A stretch of DNA of 6,346 bases, from positions 1-6,346 of the forward strand of contig CAMCNM010000116.1 of NCBI GenBank assembly GCA_945876015.1, written 5' to 3'. The first letter of the stretch is position 1. Every line of letters starts with the position of its first letter. Both the position numbers and the translations under genes were made by a program. Positions 3,690 through 6,346 of this stretch are shown piece by piece. This DNA is from Gemmatimonas phototrophica. Lineage in GTDB: Bacteria; Gemmatimonadota; Gemmatimonadetes; Longimicrobiales; Gaopeijiaceae. The notes under the pieces are model-generated. The model was not told the origin of the DNA, searched no databases, and worked only from the letters and a program-made list of their open reading frames with translations.

Positions 3690-5726
3690 GTGACTCGCTC
3701 GATCCTGCTGTTTCTCTTTTCGCTCCTCGCGCTCGCACCGGTCGCGGTTTCCGCGCAGGAGCCCGCCGACACGTTCCGTGTCGATGAGTTCGTGGTGACC
3801 GCCACGCGCCTGCCGACTCCCCGTCGTGCGGTCCCGGCCGCGGTCACCGTGCTGCGCGGCGAGGATCTCCGCGCGCAGGGCATCCACTTCGTCGCCGACG
3901 CGCTGCGCCCGGTACCGGGCGCGAGCGTCGTGCGGAGCGGATCCTACGGCGGCCTCACCACCGCTTTCCTCCGGGGCGGCGAGGGCGACTACGTGCAGGT
4001 GTTGGTGGACGGGGTCGTGCTGAACGATCCGGGCGGCGCCGTCGATCTGGGGCAGCTCACGACCGACAACATCGACCGCATCGAGATCGTGCGCGGCCCG
4101 GTGAGCGTCCTCTACGGCTCGGACGCGGTGACCGGCGTGATCCAGATCCTCACGACGCGGGCCGCGCGCGGCACCCGGGTCGAAGTGGGCACGGACCTGG
4201 GCGTCGGGCCCCGCCGCAACGGCGACGCGACCCTCTGTCCCGGCTACCCGGCCACGGCCTGTCCTGCGGGAGCGGATCTGGGCACGTACACCACGCGCGC
4301 GTGGAACGCGGCGCTCAGCGGCGGGACCGGGCTGCTCCAGTACTCGTTGAGCGCTTCGGACTTCTCGACCGACGGCGAGTACGCGTTCAACAACAGGTAC
4401 CGGAATCGCTCGCTCAGCGGACGGGTGGGCGTCGGTACCGAGGAATCCAGCGCGGCGTTCACCGCACTCCACACGGACGGCCTCTATCACTATCCGACCG
4501 ACGGGGCGGGGCGGCTCGACGACCGGAACGTCTACCGGTCGAGCGAATCGCTCGCGCTCGGTCTCGAGGCCGGACACTTCCTGTCGCCGCGCTTCGAGGC
4601 GCGCGCCGCTCTGGCGTATCACGACGGGGACTACCTCACGGCAGACGATCCGGACAGCGCCGCCGACACGCTCGGCTTCTACGCGTTCGAGAACGCCATC
4701 ACCGTCGATCGTCGGAAGGCCAACCTGTGGGGAAACGCCCACCTGGGCGGCTCCACCATCGCGACGCTGGGCGTGGAGGTGGAGAAGCAGAAGGGAACCG
4801 ACGACTTCGACAGCCGGAGCGAGTACGGCGCGTATCAGTCGGCTGCGGCGAACGAGCGGTCCAATCGCGCCGTCTACGCGCAGCTCGTGGCCGCGCCCAC
4901 CTCCCGGCTGACGGCGACTGCGGGCGCGCGCACCGAGAGCAACGACCGGTTCGGCTCGTTCTTCACCTGGCGTGCCGGCGCGAGCGCCCGCGTAGCCGAG
5001 CAGACCACGCTGCGAGCTTCGGCGGGGACGGCGTTCAAGGAGCCGACGTTCTTCGAGAACTACGCCGAGGGCTTCACGGTGGGGAACGCGGCTCTCGAGC
5101 CCGAGCGGTCGCGCAGCTGGGAGGTCGGCCTCGAGCAGGATTTCCTGGACGGTCGCGTCCAGCTCGAGGGGACGTGGTTCGACCAGCGCTTCCGCAACCT
5201 GATCCAGTACGACGGGAATCCCGCGCCGAATCAGCCGAGCTACGTGAACGTCGGGGAAGCGTCGTCGCGCGGTCTCGAGATGGAGGCGCGGCTCGCCGCG
5301 CGGAACGGTGGCGCGTTGAGCGCCAGCTGGGTGCACCTGAGCACCGAGGTGCTCGACGCCGGGCTCGGCACGGACGCGCTGTTCCAGGAGGGGGAGCCGC
5401 TGATCCGGCGCGCTCCCGATCGGGTGAACGTGGTGGGATCGATCCCGCTCGGACGACGCGTGAAAGCCGGCGGCGCGCTGGCGGTGGTGAGCGAGAGGCC
5501 CGACCTCGACTTCCTCGACGACTTCAACGGCGCGCGGGTGGACCTTCCTGGCTATTCCGTGCTCGACCTCTTCAGCGAGGTTCGTCTCTTCGAGCGAGGA
5601 ACGAGGGACCTCTCCCTGCGGGCCCGCGTGGAGAACGTCTTCGACGAGGACTATCAGGAGATCGTGAACTTCCCCGCGGCGGGCCGCGCCCTGTCGATCT
5701 CTCTGCGGGCCGGGACAGGGTTCTAG
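3690..5726 (+). CDS. btuB: TonB-dependent outer-membrane receptor, BtuB-like (cobalamin uptake)
   Basis: Outer-membrane gated channel that takes up a corrinoid with energy from TonB-ExbBD. The 678-residue product has a signal peptide (MTRSILLFLFSLLALAPVAV, cleavage near VSA-QEP) and a TonB box DEFVVTATR (32-40). The plug domain spans about 45-160, with FLRGGEGDYVQVLVDGVVLN (93-112) and IEIVRGPVSVLYGSDAVTGV (131-150), both close to E. coli BtuB in pattern. A beta-barrel fills the rest and ends with a C-terminal Phe, as required for barrel insertion. The first barrel region has an inserted loop with Cys183 and Cys191, possibly a disulfide. GTG 3690 is chosen because AAGGAG (3676-3681) lies 8 nt upstream and a signal peptide begins there; longer in-frame extensions run back into the riboswitch. 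E. coli BtuB is shorter (614 residues). The B12 riboswitch directly upstream supports cobalamin as substrate; without it only a generic siderophore/corrinoid receptor could be claimed. Confidence 0.9.
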   Translation: MTRSILLFLFSLLALAPVAVSAQEPADTFRVDEFVVTATRLPTPRRAVPAAVTVLRGEDLRAQGIHFVADALRPVPGASVVRSGSYGGLTTAFLRGGEGDYVQVLVDGVVLNDPGGAVDLGQLTTDNIDRIEIVRGPVSVLYGSDAVTGVIQILTTRAARGTRVEVGTDLGVGPRRNGDATLCPGYPATACPAGADLGTYTTRAWNAALSGGTGLLQYSLSASDFSTDGEYAFNNRYRNRSLSGRVGVGTEESSAAFTALHTDGLYHYPTDGAGRLDDRNVYRSSESLALGLEAGHFLSPRFEARAALAYHDGDYLTADDPDSAADTLGFYAFENAITVDRRKANLWGNAHLGGSTIATLGVEVEKQKGTDDFDSRSEYGAYQSAAANERSNRAVYAQLVAAPTSRLTATAGARTESNDRFGSFFTWRAGASARVAEQTTLRASAGTAFKEPTFFENYAEGFTVGNAALEPERSRSWEVGLEQDFLDGRVQLEGTWFDQRFRNLIQYDGNPAPNQPSYVNVGEASSRGLEMEARLAARNGGALSASWVHLSTEVLDAGLGTDALFQEGEPLIRRAPDRVNVVGSIPLGRRVKAGGALAVVSERPDLDFLDDFNGARVDLPGYSVLDLFSEVRLFERGTRDLSLRARVENVFDEDYQEIVNFPAAGRALSISLRAGTGF

Positions 5727-5750
5727 CAGGGGCGACCGCCAAAAGATTCC

Positions 5751-5780
5751 TTGTTGGGGTAGACGCCGTACGGGTAGCTT
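5751..5780 (+). promoter_or_regulatory. Possible promoter of the cysteine desulfurase-like gene
   Basis: TTGTTG (5751-5756) and TAGCTT (5775-5780) are spaced by 18 nt in the 82-nt gap after btuB. The -35 box is imperfect. No clear terminator is seen after btuB, so readthrough from the btuB transcript is equally possible. Confidence 0.3.
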
Positions 5781-5808
5781 TCCTCAGGTGTCTGTGCAGG
5801 GGTTCCGG

Positions 5809-6346
5809 ATGCGCCACTACCTCGACTTCGCCGCCACGTCCGCCCTGCGTCCGCCCGCAGTGGCGGCGGCGGTGGCGGACTTCCTGAACACGTCCGGCGG
5901 CAGCGCTGGGCGGGGGGGCTACTCCGCCGCGATCGACGCGGGCCGGGTGGCCTTCCGCTGCCGGCGGGCGCTGGCCAAGCTCCTCGAGCTTCCGGGGGAT
6001 CCCGGCCGGATCGCCTTCACGTTCAACGCGACCCACGCGCTCAACACCGCGCTGTGGGGAACCCTCGAGCGCGGCGACGCGGTGGTCGTGAGCCAGTACG
6101 ATCACAACTCCGTTCTGCGGCCCGCGCATCGCCTCGCGCAGGAGCGCGCGGTCGAGGTGCGCATGCTCTCGGGATCGCCCGACGGCTCGGTGAATCTGGA
6201 CGAGGCCCGCCGGCTGCTCGTCGGAGCCCGCCTGCTCGTCGTGAATGCCGTTTCCAACGTGCTGGGGACGACGCTGCCGCTCCGTGCGCTCGCGGCGGCG
6301 GCGCACGACGCCGGCGCGCTCGTGCTGGTGGACGCGGCCCAGTCGG
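5809..6346 (+). CDS. Class V aminotransferase / cysteine desulfurase-family protein, N-terminal half (runs off right edge)
   Basis: PLP-dependent enzyme of the SufS/CsdA-like fold; such enzymes mobilise sulfur from cysteine as an enzyme persulfide. ATG 5809 opens a frame that stays open to the window end (179 residues of an expected ~380). AGGGG (5798-5802) lies 6 nt upstream; in-frame GTGs at 5788 and 5794 are weaker alternatives. Visible family landmarks are YLDFAATSALRPP at the N-terminus, NATHALN (73-79) in the PLP-phosphate loop, His99 in DHNSVLRP (the ring-stacking His), SNVLGTTLPL (149-158), and VDAAQS (174-179) with the Asp and Gln that contact the PLP ring. The PLP-binding Lys and the catalytic Cys loop would be beyond the edge. 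The DHNS-x-x-RP pattern resembles the family called 'cysteine desulfurase family protein' rather than canonical IscS. Where SufS proteins have H-x-SN, this one has A147-V-SN. The true substrate is uncertain. Confidence 0.82.
   Translation, partial: MRHYLDFAATSALRPPAVAAAVADFLNTSGGSAGRGGYSAAIDAGRVAFRCRRALAKLLELPGDPGRIAFTFNATHALNTALWGTLERGDAVVVSQYDHNSVLRPAHRLAQERAVEVRMLSGSPDGSVNLDEARRLLVGARLLVVNAVSNVLGTTLPLRALAAAAHDAGALVLVDAAQS

Noticed and set aside
3582..5336. Very long minus-strand open frame (584 codons) opposite btuB
   Set aside because: It is antisense to a well-supported TonB receptor, is Arg/Gly/Val-rich without any recognisable domain, and is explained by the high-GC codon bias of the sense gene.
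4301..5887. Long plus-strand open frame (528 codons) in another frame of btuB, running past its stop
   Set aside because: Arg/Gly-rich shadow frame with no domain pattern; btuB in its own frame has clear plug and barrel motifs.
1..6346. CRISPR arrays, tRNA or rRNA genes, insertion-sequence ends, long direct repeats
   Set aside because: Nothing of these kinds was seen by reading both strands; no exhaustive repeat search could be run.

Overview
This is a high-GC bacterial window with Gram-negative features: an outer-membrane TonB-dependent receptor, a cobalamin riboswitch, and TTGACN/TAGNNT-type promoters. The promoter style and gene content would suit a Gemmatimonadota-like or other soil or metagenome lineage. 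That placement is inference; no marker gene is present to fix it.

Layout. (1) 1-219: C-terminal tail of a redoxin/peroxiredoxin-like protein, closed by a perfect 13-bp hairpin terminator (249-290). (2) 307-1369: two gene remnants back to back. On the minus strand lies the sulfate-importer ATPase CysA, lacking its first ~75 residues including Walker A. On the plus strand lies only the Fis-type helix-turn-helix tail of a sigma-54-dependent-regulator-like protein. They meet at about 1186-1200, and each has lost its 5' part. One deletion between divergent genes, or an assembly chimera, explains this. (3) 1402-2348: a strong promoter, an almost leaderless 24-codon upstream ORF with tandem Cys codons, an intrinsic terminator, and then cysH (PAPS reductase type). 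This looks like a cysteine-responsive attenuation leader. (4) 2395-3300: an EamA/DMT-family exporter interrupted by an in-frame TAG and lacking any ATG/GTG/TTG start outside cysH. It is probably a pseudogene. (5) 3297-5726: a promoter, a class cobalamin riboswitch with an intrinsic terminator, a UUCG-capped hairpin, and a BtuB-like TonB-dependent receptor of 678 residues. (6) 5809 to the right edge: N-terminal half of a class V aminotransferase/cysteine desulfurase-family protein.

Theme. Sulfur is recurrent: a sulfate importer ATPase remnant, PAPS reductase behind a putative Cys-codon attenuator, and a cysteine desulfurase-like enzyme. A separate B12-uptake unit sits between them. The most interesting new element is the cysH leader. 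Next are the cysA/regulator deletion junction and the amber codon in the exporter. No stretch longer than 300 bases is left unexplained: 1370-1631 and 3301-3689 are both filled with regulatory elements.
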